DNA from: Xenopus tropicalis
Taxonomy: Eukaryota; Chordata; Amphibia; Anura; Pipidae
Length of the DNA stretch: 64,000 nt
Assembly (NCBI RefSeq): GCF_000004195.4
Contig: NC_030681.2
Location: forward strand, 88,853,681 to 88,917,680
Direction: 5' to 3'
Shown here: positions 45,270 through 56,874 of the stretch, one piece after another
Numbering within the stretch: position 1 is the first letter of the stretch
Layout of the letters: each line of letters begins with the position of its first letter
Position numbers and translations under genes: made by a program
Notes under the pieces: generated by a model
Seen by the model: the letters and a program-made list of their open reading frames with translations, nothing else
The model's database searches: none
Told to the model about the DNA's origin: nothing

Positions 45270-47634
45270 AATCAGCAAAAAAGAAAAAGCAGCTTGAAAA
45301 AGGCATTATTGGTTGCATATTTAATTAAAACAAATAAACAGCAGAAATGTATTTGGAAAGGAGAACTACCCATTAAATATAACGCAAAATAAAGCTTGGT
45401 GGGGAGTAAATTGTCACAGAATGCATTGTAACATGTTTTAATTTAGCAGTGAGACAGAATGGCAGACCTTTTATAGAAATGTAGGATAACAATTGTGGTT
45501 GACAAAAATGTTGTTGATACATTAGTTTAGGAATCATAAGAACAAATCAACATATGCTTTAAAGCAATTTCTTTTCAGTTTTCTTCTGATTTATCCATGT
45601 CATTAATAGTACATAATACTAAATCTAAATATTTTGACTTTGGAAAAGAAGGGAAAGCATTTAATTACTGCCATATTTCGGCATGGCATATTTTATGGAG
45701 AAAGTGTTTGCTATGTGTGTGCATTCTCCTGATATGTATATCTGGCCACACACACAACGGTACTCACATTAAACTGAATCAGGAGATATGTATCCATATG
45801 TCACAATAAGGATTGTGGAATGCAATGAAGGGGTAATGTAAAGGGAAAAAAACTGCATGTGGATCCCATGAAGCTCTGCAATGAAGGAAGATACTGTGCT
45901 GATTCATTTTCAGTGTGTTTGGAAAGCACGGTGTTTATATTCTGTCACCATCTGTGTCTTTATATCAGTATGTTCGGTATTCTGCCAATTTGAATCATTT
46001 CATATGTTTGCTGAAATGTGTTTATCACATTACTGGAAGCGAGTTATGTCTGCAAAAGTGTAATAAAATATTTTGAGACAGAAATAATTAATGTGACATT
46101 AAGAATAATTTTGCTCAGCTGTACAAATGTAAAATGTAAAATTATATCCGCCATAGGAACTGGATGGAAACACTGTTCACACAAGATACATGAAAGCTGG
46201 TTCAAGTGGAAAGGAAATAGGTCTTAAAGACATCTAGGGGCAGGTATACAGCTTTAGGCTAATGGCACACGTAGCTTTTTTTTTTTGCCACTGCCAGGGT
46301 ATTTCCACAAGCAGAGGAATGTTTGCCATTGCCTATGTAGCCTACCGTTGATATGAGGGGCATCTGCCTGTCACTGGATAATAGCAAGCATCTTAGTTCG
46401 TTATTGATGTTTTTTAACTAGTGGAGAAGTTGCTGTATTTAATGCACTTTAATCTATGTTATTACCTGCTTATATCTTAATCAATTAAGGTTTTCCATTC
46501 AAACCATTGCTATGAGAGTGCATGAAGACAGAGGAGCTCCTTTTTTGGATAAAGGAAATTTAACCTGCATCTCTCCTGCTATGGTTGATCTACAACTCCC
46601 CTCCTCCACTTATCCCAGTTCAATAAAACAGGGACTAATGACATTCCTAACTTATATACTGAAATTATCATGCAAGGAAACAATTAACTACTATGGTAAT
46701 TAAATAAATCATATACTGGTTAAGCTGATTTGCAATGTCAAAAGACATCTGTGATCTGGTCTGGAGTTTGTTGCAGCTGGCTAACTTTTTGCCTGTTCTT
46801 TTTATTAAGATTAGAAATATGCCCTCTGATAATTGTTCAAAGGCTTCAGGAAAAAGGTTAGGGAAAGTTTAGTTTTTCACCAGATAAACTGTACAATGGG
46901 TTATGGGCAAATACTAAGCATGTTTTCAATATATATGCATTAGCTAAAATTAATTGGAAAATCCAAGTAAACCTCAGTGAGGGCTATTTGTGTTCATGCA
47001 GCTACAGGGGATCAACAACACCTTTTGCTACTCCTCCTCCTAGTGCAGCTCAGTGCTTCATATGTCTTCATACGGCTGCTTCAAGCAATTTTGTGCATGT
47101 CTCCGCGAGTCCTCATTCACTGGACTGCTATATTATCCAATCAAATTTATTATTTTCTTTTTGTAGCATAGCAGGGTATGTGCAGTGAATCATAACCTTT
47201 TAAAGCAAATCATAAAATTTTAAACCAAACTGACTGACAGCCAATTGGCAGCAAGTAAGGGCAAGAGGCTGGGTGATGACAGGATGACCCTTCCATTTGA
47301 CCAGTTTTACAATGGAAATGTAGCCCGCCTGTACACTAGTGTTAAAGAAAGAGCGCTGTGAAATGAGCTATTTCAGCAAAATGAAAGGTTTACTGAGAGG
47401 AAAAAACAATGGGTATTTGTTATTAGCCTACCTGCTTCATAATTATGCAAAGTTAGTGGTAAAGGTGAACAACTCCTTTAATACTTTTTAATGGCAAAAT
47501 AATAGGCTGAATAAAGTTTTAAAATAACTGCTATTTATTGTACTAATTTTTAGGAAAGGTCTTTTTAGGTGTATACTGTACCTTTTAATAAGCTGCAATA
47601 CAAAGTACAGGGCATTTTTAGCACTTTAACCACC
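45270..47634. other. Intergenic, no gene recognised
   Basis: AT-rich. A family-A/40.6-kb-like half end (taatggcacacgtagc) occurs near 46260. Open frames are short and unsupported. Confidence 0.4.
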
Positions 47635-48236
47635 ATATGTAATAAAAGGCACTAAGTTTGTCTAGGAGCAGTAACCGATAGCAACCAATAAGATGTTTGC
47701 TTTTAAACGGGTGACCAGTAAATGGTTCCTGCTGATTGGTTGTCATGGATTACTGCTCCTGGGCAAACTTAGGGGCTGATTCACTAAAGGTCGTTAACAC
47801 TTAACGCATAGTTAAGTACCAATTCATCAAAGTCATTTCGCATGCGTTACTACTCATATCGCATGCGCAAAAATCCTGATTATCGCAAAGCGTTATTTCT
47901 GTCGTATTGAGGTAATTATCAAATAGAAATAATACTAACACATAATTCACAGACATATTTGAATCGTTAAAAGCATAAAATGTGGTGATAATTAGTGTGA
48001 AACTTAATGCCTCCCAGGAGTAGGTGTTACTAAACAAAACTGCAGCTGGTGATTGTCTCTTTGGTGACAAGATGGAGTTTGCAGTCGGATTTTTTCATGT
48101 ATGTGACATCCTAGAGTGATTCATCCTCCAGTTTTCAGGGAAATGGTAATTTTCAGAACGGTAGTTTTCAGAAAGTAACGGTTCCGTGCGTAATAGCGTG
48201 CGCTAATATTGCGTGCTACGAAATAACGCATAAATA

Positions 48237-49817
48237 CAGTGGCTTGCAAAAGTATTCGGCCCCCTTGAACTTTTCCACATTTTGTCACATTACAGCCACA
48301 AACATGAATCAATTTTATTGGAATTCCACGTGAAAGACCAATACAAAGTGGTGTACACGTGAGAAGTGGAACGAAAATCATACATGATTCCAAACATTTT
48401 TTTACAAATAAATAACTGCAAAGTGGGGTGTGCGTAATTATTCAGCCCCCTTTGGTCTGAGTGCAGTCAGTTGCCCATAGACATTGCCTGATGAGTGCTA
48501 ATGACTAAATAGAGTGCACCTGTGTGTAATCTAATATCAGTACAAATACAGCTGCTCTGTGACGGCCTCAGAGGTTGTCTAAGAGAATATTGGGAGCAAC
48601 AACACCATGAAGTCCAAAGAACACACCAGACAGGTCAGGGATAAAGTTATTGAGAAATTTAAAGCAGGCCTAGGCTACAAAAAGATTTCCAAAGCCTTGA
48701 ACATCCCACGGAGCACTGTTCAAGCGATCATTCAGAAATGGAAGGAGTATGGCACAACTGTAAACCTACCAAGACAAGGCCGTCCCCCTAAACTCACAGG
48801 CCGAACAAGGAGAGCGCTGATCAGGAATGCAGCCAAGAGGCCCATGGTGACTCTGGACGAGCTGCAGAGATCTACAGCTCAGGTGGGGGAATCTGTCCAT
48901 AGGACAACTATTAGTCGTGCACTGCACAAAGTTGGCCTTTATGGAAGAGTGGCAAGAAGAAAGCCATTGTTAACAGAAAACCATAAGAAGTCCCGTTTGC
49001 CACAAGCCATGTGGGGGACACAGCAAACATGTGGAAGAAGGTGCTCTGGTCAGATGAGACCAAAATGGAACTTTTTGGCCAAAATGCAAAACGCTATGTG
49101 TGGCGGAAAACTAACACTGCACATCACTCTGAACACACCATCCCCACTGTCAAATATGGTGGTGGCAGCATCATGCTCTGGGGGGGCTTCTCTTCAGCAG
49201 GGACAGGGAAGCTGGTCAGAGTTGATGGGAAGATGGATGGAGCCAAATACAGGGCAATCTTGGAAGAAAACCTCTTGGAGTCTGCAAAAGACTTGAGACT
49301 GGGGCGGAGGTTCACCTTCCAGCAGGACAACGACCCTAAACATAAAGCCAGGGCAACAATGGAATGGTTTAAAACAACATATCCATGTGTTAGAATGGCC
49401 CAGTCAAAGTCCAGTTCTAAATCCAATCGAGAACCTGTGGCAAGATCTGAAAAGTGCTGTTCACAAACGCTGTCCATCTAATCTGACTGAGCTGGAGCTG
49501 TTTTGCAAAGAAGAATGGGCAAGGATTTCAGTCTGTAGATGTGCAAAGCTGGTAGAGACATACCCTAAAAGACTGACAGCTGTAATTGCAGCAAAAGGTG
49601 CTTCTACAAAGTATTGACTCAGGGGGCTGAATAATTACGCACACCCCACTTTGCAGTAATTTATTTGTAAAAAATGTTTGGAATCATGTATGATTTTCGT
49701 TCCACTTCTCACGTGTACACCACTTTGTATTGGTCTTTCACGTGGAATTCCAATAAAATTGATTCATGTTTGTGGCTGTAATGTGACAAAATGTGGAAAT
49801 ACTTTTGCAAGCCACTG
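48237..49817 (+). mobile_element. Tc1-like transposon 2, 1581 bp, inactive
   Basis: TA at 48235-48236 and 49818-49819. Terminal inverted repeats 48237-48451 and 49621-49817 are about 99% identical apart from an 18-nt gap. The left arm has two direct repeats (gtattcggccccctt at 48252, ttattcagccccctt at 48438). The right arm keeps only the inner one; the outer repeat is deleted. A different family from the intron 21 element. Confidence 0.93.
48607..49617 (+). pseudogene. Tc1 transposase, two frameshifts
   Basis: Frame 1 from the ATG at 48607 encodes the paired-like DNA-binding region (RQVRDKVIEKF, GRPPKLTGRTRR) as far as KKSRL near 49000. The frame then changes: the catalytic part ([33 protein letters not shown]) runs to about 49385, and a second shift leads to [20 protein letters not shown] and GASTKY ending at 49617. 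The first break fits a small deletion of about 7 nt, the second a 1-2 nt change (inferred from the expected Tc1 reading). All three catalytic residues are still present in their separate frames. The SPD usually preceding LNPIE is SPV. Confidence 0.92.
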
Positions 49818-50036
49818 TATATTGCATGCTTTAAAATATCGCTTAAAAACCTGTCATCGCCAGATAAATAACAACAATAACATCGCTTCTTAATTCAGAC
49901 AAGTGTCCTTTTAGTGAATCGATCGTTAATTCTCAAAATATAAGAAGTGATGATATTTTTAACGCATGCTATAAATATCACTCGTTTTTTCTGCCTTTAG
50001 TAAATCGGCCCCTTAGTGTCTTTTATTACATAACCC

Positions 50037-51553
50037 CATTAATGTCCTCTGATTGCAGAGGATCGGTTTGAACTGAATTTTGTTGTCACACCCTCAATTA
50101 ACCCTACTTACTACATTTGTAAAGGTGAACACAATTTCCCTTCTTGCTACACTGCAAATATCTGTCCATTGTTACACTGCATAACATTTTTTAAGCACTT
50201 TTAGAAACCATTTTGCCCTCGAAGGTGCCCATGTGATGTGGTTGCTGCGGCCCAAATCATATCTCGTAGTGTAAAACTGATCTTGTTTCAGTTTCACCTT
50301 ACCTTTGTGTTTTTCTGGTTATTCCTGTCTATCTGTTCATTAAAAAAAAATGGAAAACAAAGTTTACTTACAAAATAGTACACTATTTTGTATGATCATT
50401 TACCAGGATCTTTCTATAGGCCTGGCAAAGTCACTGTCACTGAGGCTAATATTTACAGAGCCAATTTTATTGTGTTGCTTTTGTTGTGCCTGGGGGTAAT
50501 ATACACAGAACATGCATTGTGTTGCCGGTCTGGCTGGGAGTTGTGTGCACACAATTGGAAACAAAGCTCACACACACCTGGCTTCTCCTTCCATGGTTTC
50601 CGGGCCCACAGGTGTTTAAGGAGGACAGCACCCCACAGGTATCCAGATAAGATATGCTGCAAAGTGGGGGGTTTACTGTGCCAAACTAACCCAAAATGTA
50701 TTCTTTTTGGTTGACACAGTAAACATATGTGCTTATCTCTGCTTTGCAGCATATCTGTGTGCCGGCTGTCTATTGTTTCCTTGTTTACACACAGCCCCTC
50801 TCTTGCCCTTTATTTCATTTTCATTATTTTAGAGAGATCATTTTGGGTTCCTGAAATTATTTACCAGTTGTACACAGGCAGCCAACTACAGAGCAATATT
50901 CATGATCCTTTTTAAACTCCTCCGCTCTATGAAACCAGCTCATACAACATTTAAATCTTTTTATTTTGCAAGCATATCACAATAATAATAAGCACAAGAG
51001 CCAGGCTGCAGTTCCTTGGGAGGCAATATTTCCATGTATTCTGCTTGGCATTTGGCAAGTAAAGTGCTTCCTGGCTGGAGTGTAATTTTGTCCTTTTCTT
51101 GTCTACCACTGGATACATTCACTTAGCTTCATTCTAAGATTAGTCCATCGTCTGGGATTCTGACTGCAGACAGTATCACTGCAGACCATAAATACTAACA
51201 AATCAAGTCAAATATAGCTGTGGGAAAACAGCAACTTAACATTTAAGGGAAAACCTTAAAAATATTACAGTGCACTGATGGTACGTTGGTTACTGTGGTT
51301 TTCATCTGGTTACTTTTATCTATGCTTGTAGTGCAAGTTTTACAATGCTATAATGTGAAATGTGAACATTTCTATTTTTAACCATTTCTGCCTTTCTCTC
51401 TTTTCTATACATATGGGTGTTTGTGTTTCTTTACAGAGAAGGCAAGAGCTGTGTCTGGCCCATTATTTTCAGGTAATAGTATATTTGAAAAATCATTGAT
51501 CGATATTAGGACGATAATTGGTAACAAAAAATACTGGCTAAAAAATAGCATTT
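50037..51553. other. Intergenic; inverted repeat at 50648-50757
   Basis: agatatgctgcaaagt at about 50648 pairs with ctttgcagcatatctg at about 50742, with further pairing of gtttactgtg/cacagtaaac: a hairpin-type element of about 110 bp. The rest is unassigned. Confidence 0.5.
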
Positions 51554-51945
51554 TCCAAGAAGTTAGGGCAATGACACACAAGGAGATTAATGGCCTGCGG
51601 TAGAGGAGGTTTATTGAGGGTGACTAATCTACTTATGTGTTATTGCCCTAACTTCTTGGAAGAGATGAGGAGATTAGTCACCCTTGATAAATCTCCCACA
51701 GACAAACAATCACCTGCAAATTCTTTCCCACTGGCAATAATGTAGTTCACTGGTAGGAAAACATGCGTATCGCTAAGTCACCTGAGGTTTCCCCATGAGA
51801 TGACTTTGGAGAAACGAAGCGTTGCTTATGCTTTCCCACCAGCAATTTACATTATCACTGGTGGGAAGGCATTTGAAGGAGATTAGTTACCCATGGTAGA
51901 GCTGATTTATCACTGGTGACTAATATCCTTGTTAGTGTTCCCCTG
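51554..51945. mobile_element. Diverged family D-like elements
   Basis: A fold-back of 109 bp (ttccaagaagttagggcaat at 51554, inverted at 51643-51662) is followed by further agattagtcaccc-type repeats and a ttcccaccagcaatttaca/tggtgggaa core up to about 51945. Older or rearranged copy. Confidence 0.55.
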
Positions 51946-52668
51946 CATTCAGTGGAACCGCATACAGTAGATAATGGGTGGTATACTAGTGTACTTTGTA
52001 CATGTACAGTACATGCAAATAATACAGAACAACAGCAAATGCATTTTGTATACATCACAAATTGTGCTGCACCTGGCCGGTAAAAAACCTAGCTAAGGAG
52101 ACTAATATTAAAAATGTACCAACCCACACCATTACACCCCTGATCCAACCAATACTGCTGTGATGCACATAGATAGATCTTACCTTGTATGTCACATGCT
52201 ACTATGCTGCAGCAATGCTACAGTCAGTGTTATACAAGTAAGTAGCTGCTGATTTAAGTGTATTAATGGGCACTGAAATTCACATTCAGCTCAATACAGT
52301 GCATTTGTACATGTCCTCAACAAACACAAACATGGCCTGTTTTCTATGACTTTACAGATATTAAACTATGAATAGATGAGTTATCCTTTCACAGAACAAG
52401 TACATGAACATGTTTCAGGGCTGAAATGTGCCTTTGACCATCATTGACTGAAAGCCTGTACAAAACCAATTAATTATTCTTCCGTTCTACTGTATTCCCA
52501 GACTTTATCAATAGAATAGATTGATGTTTCATTCTGTTCCTTCTTACTCGAGATGCTCCAAAGGCCCTTAGTAATAATAATTTGTTATATACTATATTGC
52601 TGAAAAGTCAAGCTTTCTTCATTTAAGTGAAAGGTAGCTTTTATTTTAGTTTTCTCTATATTTTGCAT
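51946..52668. other. Intergenic, nothing recognised
   Basis: AT-rich non-coding. Confidence 0.4.
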
Positions 52669-52885
52669 TACAGGTATGGAATCTGTTAACTGGAAATCTG
52701 TTATCCAGAAAGCACCAATTTATGGAAAGGCCATCTCCCATAGATTCAATTTTAATCGAATAATTAATTTTTTACAAAATGATTTCCTTTTTCTCTGTAA
52801 TAATAAAACATGTACTTGATCCCAACTAAGATATAATTAATCCTTATTGGAAGTAAAATAACTCTATTGGAAAGACATTTTTAAG
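52669..52885. mobile_element. Family E MITE, left portion
   Basis: Starts tacaggtatggaatctgtta and contains gatcccaactaagatataat. The right end is lost or diverged. Confidence 0.65.
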
Positions 52886-55800
52886 ATTAGCAGTAAATCA
52901 CTGCAACATGAAATAATTGATATAGTACAGAAATTGACAATATAAAGCAACTAAAATAATGACTAAACAATTGTTCTCAAACAAGAACTGTTATGGTAAA
53001 TAAGTTCTGTAAATATTATACTACAGGTTTTATACTCAAGTTACTATAAGTAAAATGACTATGTATGGATGAAAAGATATTCTATTTGATAGTTTAGTCT
53101 GGGTGCTGCTGACTAGGGATAGAGTTTCCCCACCTCGTTTATCCCCTTGTTCAATATGAGGTCTATGAATATATGAATATGGCTCACAACTGTCTTCCTC
53201 ACTAACTCTAATGATGAATCCACGCCAAATTTTCATCATGCATTTTGTTGCACTCAAAAAAACCTCAAAACAATGGGAAAAACACCACAGACAAAACGCA
53301 GATATTATCAATATGTTCTAACACTCAAATAACATAATCTGCCATGATGTTGATGTTTCAATTCAGACTATGGCTGCTTTTTGCTTTTGCAGGAATGCGG
53401 ATGAAAATGGATTGAGTTTTATGTACTTTATTTTGGGACATTCAATTAAGGTCTAGATCAGTTTTATTTGGGGCATTAGGTTAATTTGAGACATAAGGTT
53501 AAGGTCCAGACCAAATCATCAGCCTATATCCTATAATGACTAACCCTGCTCCCACTAGTATGTAGCGTCTTATATGTATATTGGCAGTTTCAGTGATCAG
53601 ATTAATAAAGGTAATTAATGAAAAAAAATGTCTTAAAAAAAAGTACATAAAACTGAAAGCGTTTTTATCAATACACCTGTACATGCAAAAGTAGAACCCT
53701 ACACCTTAACATTGAAAATTTGAGAGCTGGGAACTCTCACACCTACACTATAGCACATATTCATGGTTTTGGTGTATTGCCACATATACAGTATTTCTTA
53801 GTGGCCTAAAGTCCAGGTGATCATATGACAGTGATATCAGAGATCCTCCTTTCCCCACTACAGACAGAAAAGCAATTGTGGTAGGGAGCTTCTCTAACAA
53901 TGTACAGTATATACTATTGCAAAACAAAAATGCCTTAAGTGCAGTGTAATTTCCCTTCCCATTAACTCCAGTGAATTTTGGCAATATTTTGCTTATCACT
54001 TTCCAACACTTATGTAGTGTACTATGATAGGACACTAGTCTGTTAGTTCATAACCTCATTAATGGGCCCCTGCATCCCTACATTTCCAATAAATGACTAC
54101 CTTGGGATCTGATCTCTTTTCCTTGGATACTTAGGCCTACATCCACCTCAGTCCCACTGGCAGATTCACCCCTTGTCTTTGCACATGGCACTTACCTGTT
54201 GTTGAGAAGACATAGAGGAATCAGTCTGCTCTGTTAGCTGTAGTCCATTTGATGCACTGTAATGCTATAACAACCTGGTGTAACTGTAGAGGAAGCAGAC
54301 CCTGTGGTCACTAGAGAGTCACCTGGGGGGCAGGAGGGCCCAGGCTCAGCTTCTTCTATAGTTGTTAAAAATGTCCCCTCCCCAGCTGCTCTCCTAACTA
54401 TGGATGAGCAGGTAGACAGTGCCAGGTAGGGGTTGCTGCATGTGCCGGCCGTTTTTAAAGATTTTTTGTGGCGGGTGGCGGGTGGGGGTCCCTGCATGTT
54501 GTATTTATGCCACTGCTGTAGCAGATAAGCCATCAAGCTAACTTTATCCCAGTTGGGATTTTATTTACAGCATTTCTTTTCTACAAACTATTACAAAATA
54601 ATTTACTTGATGTTGTTATTAGCTGTTACAAATCTCTACATTTAGCAGACATAGACTCTCATTTTCATATTTAGTATATTATTAGCAGATGTAGTTGGAA
54701 AGATCCCATATTTAACCTAAAGTTGCTTTCTTCTTTTACGTTTGGTTTTAATACTTGTCTATTTGTTTTATATCTGTAGCTAATGTATTATTAATAGAAG
54801 AACCTTATCTTTCTTCATGTGGTATACTAAGGTCACCTAAATGGAAAATCCACGAAGTACGATCCCTAGAAGCTATGATAAAACCACAATGGAAAGCACA
54901 CTCATTGTACAGAAGTGTGTATTGTAATTTTGCTGCCCATACATTCTTTAGTATCACGTCAGACTCCTGAAAGAGCCTTATTAGCACATAATGTTCTCTA
55001 TCCAATCTTGGCAGTAAAATGAGCTGTAACTTTATATCCCTTTTTAACCGTTCTCTTGCTGGAAGGACCTGCAAACCAGTTATATGCCACTAAAAAGGAC
55101 ATGGAATAAAGGGAAAGGAGTATTTTATTTTTCTGCTTTTGTGGTTTTCTACATTGGGTGGAAGAATATCTATATTTTAGAAACAAACTGTAATGTACTT
55201 CTCCTGCCTTTTCTCTATCTATAGTCTGAGTCTGAGCCCAAAACTTTGTTTTCTTATACATCTATTTGTGATAAAGCCATTCATTCATTATGATCAAATT
55301 AATGGGGCACATCATACCTATAGGTTTGTCCACACGTGACTTTTGGTTGCAAGCCACCTGCTCCTCTTTCGAGTAGTAGTTGTTATTAAAAGAAATATAT
55401 TTATTTTCCTTTCGGTTTTCAAAGGGCTGGTTCTGACACCTGAAACAATGTAGCAGATGACAGCTAATTAGCAGACCTGTGAAGAAGCATGCAAGGTACT
55501 GTGGGAATTGGAGTCTTGACTTTGGAAGAAAATTGCCTTCTGCTACATTGTTTTAAGAACAAGAACCAGCTGTGTAGAAAGTAATCCTTATCCTGAGCCA
55601 GACAGGAGAGTAACATGCTTGCTTATAGTGGGCATCTAAAGTAGTGCTTGTAGTTCAATAATAGTAAAGTTTATGTATTTTAGGGTGTTCAAGCTATTCT
55701 GACCCAGGTGGCAAAACAGTCTGATCATCCCAGTTTGGCCAAGCATGTGGGTGGCCGAAAAAAGATTTGCAAGATCACCAAATGAATGGATTCTCAGGTT

Positions 55801-55956
55801 TGGACCCAGATTAAAGCTAAATCACACATAAGGGCTCATTTATATCTGCAAGTGCAGTGAGCAAAGTGCAATTTCCCACAGCATTTTTCCCAGAAGTGTC
55901 ATTGCAGGCACAAAAGGTCATTGAATCTAATGCAACTAATGCTTGTTTTGCCGATA
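52886..55956. other. Intergenic, no gene recognised; hairpin repeat at 55428-55572
   Basis: A GC-rich repeat-like patch lies at 54290-54500. At 55428-55572 ctggttctgacacctgaaac, then aatgtagca, pairs with tgctacattgttttaagaac, then aagaaccag. No exon-like conserved protein sequence seen. Confidence 0.45.
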
Positions 55957-55960
55957 TTAA

Positions 55961-56870
55961 AGGGATACTATCAAGATTTTGATGGTATAGTTTTTGTTTC
56001 TAAATTACACTGTTTATATAGCAAATAATTCACTTTACCATTTCAAATTTTATTCTTCAACATATTTAAATGATATATATTGAACAATAATATGAACAAT
56101 AAATGTATTTTCTTAGCTGTAATATTGGTGTGTAGGCAGCCATCTCAGCGCATTGTGCCTGAGTCTGAGCTTTCAGTACGATCCAGCGCTACACATTAGA
56201 ACTGCTTTCAGGTAACCTGTTGTTTCTCCTACTCCCATGTAACTGGAGGAGTTGCAAGCTGGACTTGGATTTCTTACTGTTAAGTGCTATTCTGATATCT
56301 ACTGGGAGCTGCTATCTTGCTGCCTTCTTAGGGCCGTGGCTGACGGAGAGATTAGTCGCCCGCAACAAATCTCCCTTTTCGTGGGCGACTAATCTCCCTG
56401 ATATGCCATCCCACCGGCTTGAATGTAAATCGCCGGTGGGATGGCATATACAGCATCGCGATCTCACAAAATTGCAACATTTCCTCTCAAGGTCGCATAT
56501 GCCATCCCACCAGCGATTTACATTCAAGCCAGTGGGATGGCATATCGAGGAGATTAGTTGACAAGGGAGATTTGTTGCAGGCGACTAATCTCCCCATCTG
56601 CCACGGCCCTTATTGTTCTGCTGATCGGCTGGGTGGGGGAGGGGGTAATATCACACCAACTTGCAGCTCAGCACTAAAGTGTGACTGAAGTTTATCAGAG
56701 CATAGGTCACATGGCTGTGGCACCTTGGGAAATGAAGAATATGGCTAGCCACATGTGAAATTTTACAATTAAATATAAAAAAAATCAGATTTCAAAGCAG
56801 GATTCTGCTGGAGAAGCTCTAATAACTGATGTGTTTTTAAAAAAACATGTTTTCCCATGACAGCATTCCT
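55961..56870. mobile_element. T2-type MITE (family C), copy 2, inverted
   Basis: TTAA at 55957-55960 and 56871-56874; ends AGGGATACTATCA and the inverted tcatgacagcattcct orientation of copy 1. Reverse complement of 3446-4100, carrying a family D insertion at 56331-56609. Confidence 0.82.
56331..56609. mobile_element. Family D Harbinger-like MITE inside the T2 element
   Basis: Ends gggccgtggctgacgg and the inverted ctgccacggccc; TTA at 56328-56330 and 56610-56612. Internal inverted copies of ccatcccaccggcttgaatg. 279 bp. Confidence 0.87.
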
Positions 56871-56874
56871 TTAA

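Larger units (their letters stand above)
47772..50012. mobile_element. Harbinger-like MITE (family B), copy 2, containing a Tc1
   Basis: Ends GGGGCTGATTCACTAAAGG and the inverted CCTTTAGTAAATCGGCCCC; TTA at 47769-47771 and 50013-50015. Without the Tc1 and one TA it is about 658 bp, like the 669-bp copy at 1820-2488, to which it is inverted and similar (shared words ctgaaaactggaggatg, tctagg). Confidence 0.85.
47635..50036. repeat. Old palindromic repeat R, split by nested insertions
   Basis: The left end tatgtaataaaaggcacta, then agtttg, is inverted at the right end (caaacttag at the junction, gtgtcttttattacata after it). The host sequence is 47635-47771 plus 50013-50036; everything between is inserted. 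Relatives at 60325-60450 and 61346-61862. Confidence 0.7.

Noticed and set aside
48121..48393. Two frames encoding the same peptide at 48121-48393 (minus) and 49678-49893 (plus)
   Set aside because: They are the two inverted arms of the Tc1 element, not a duplicated gene.
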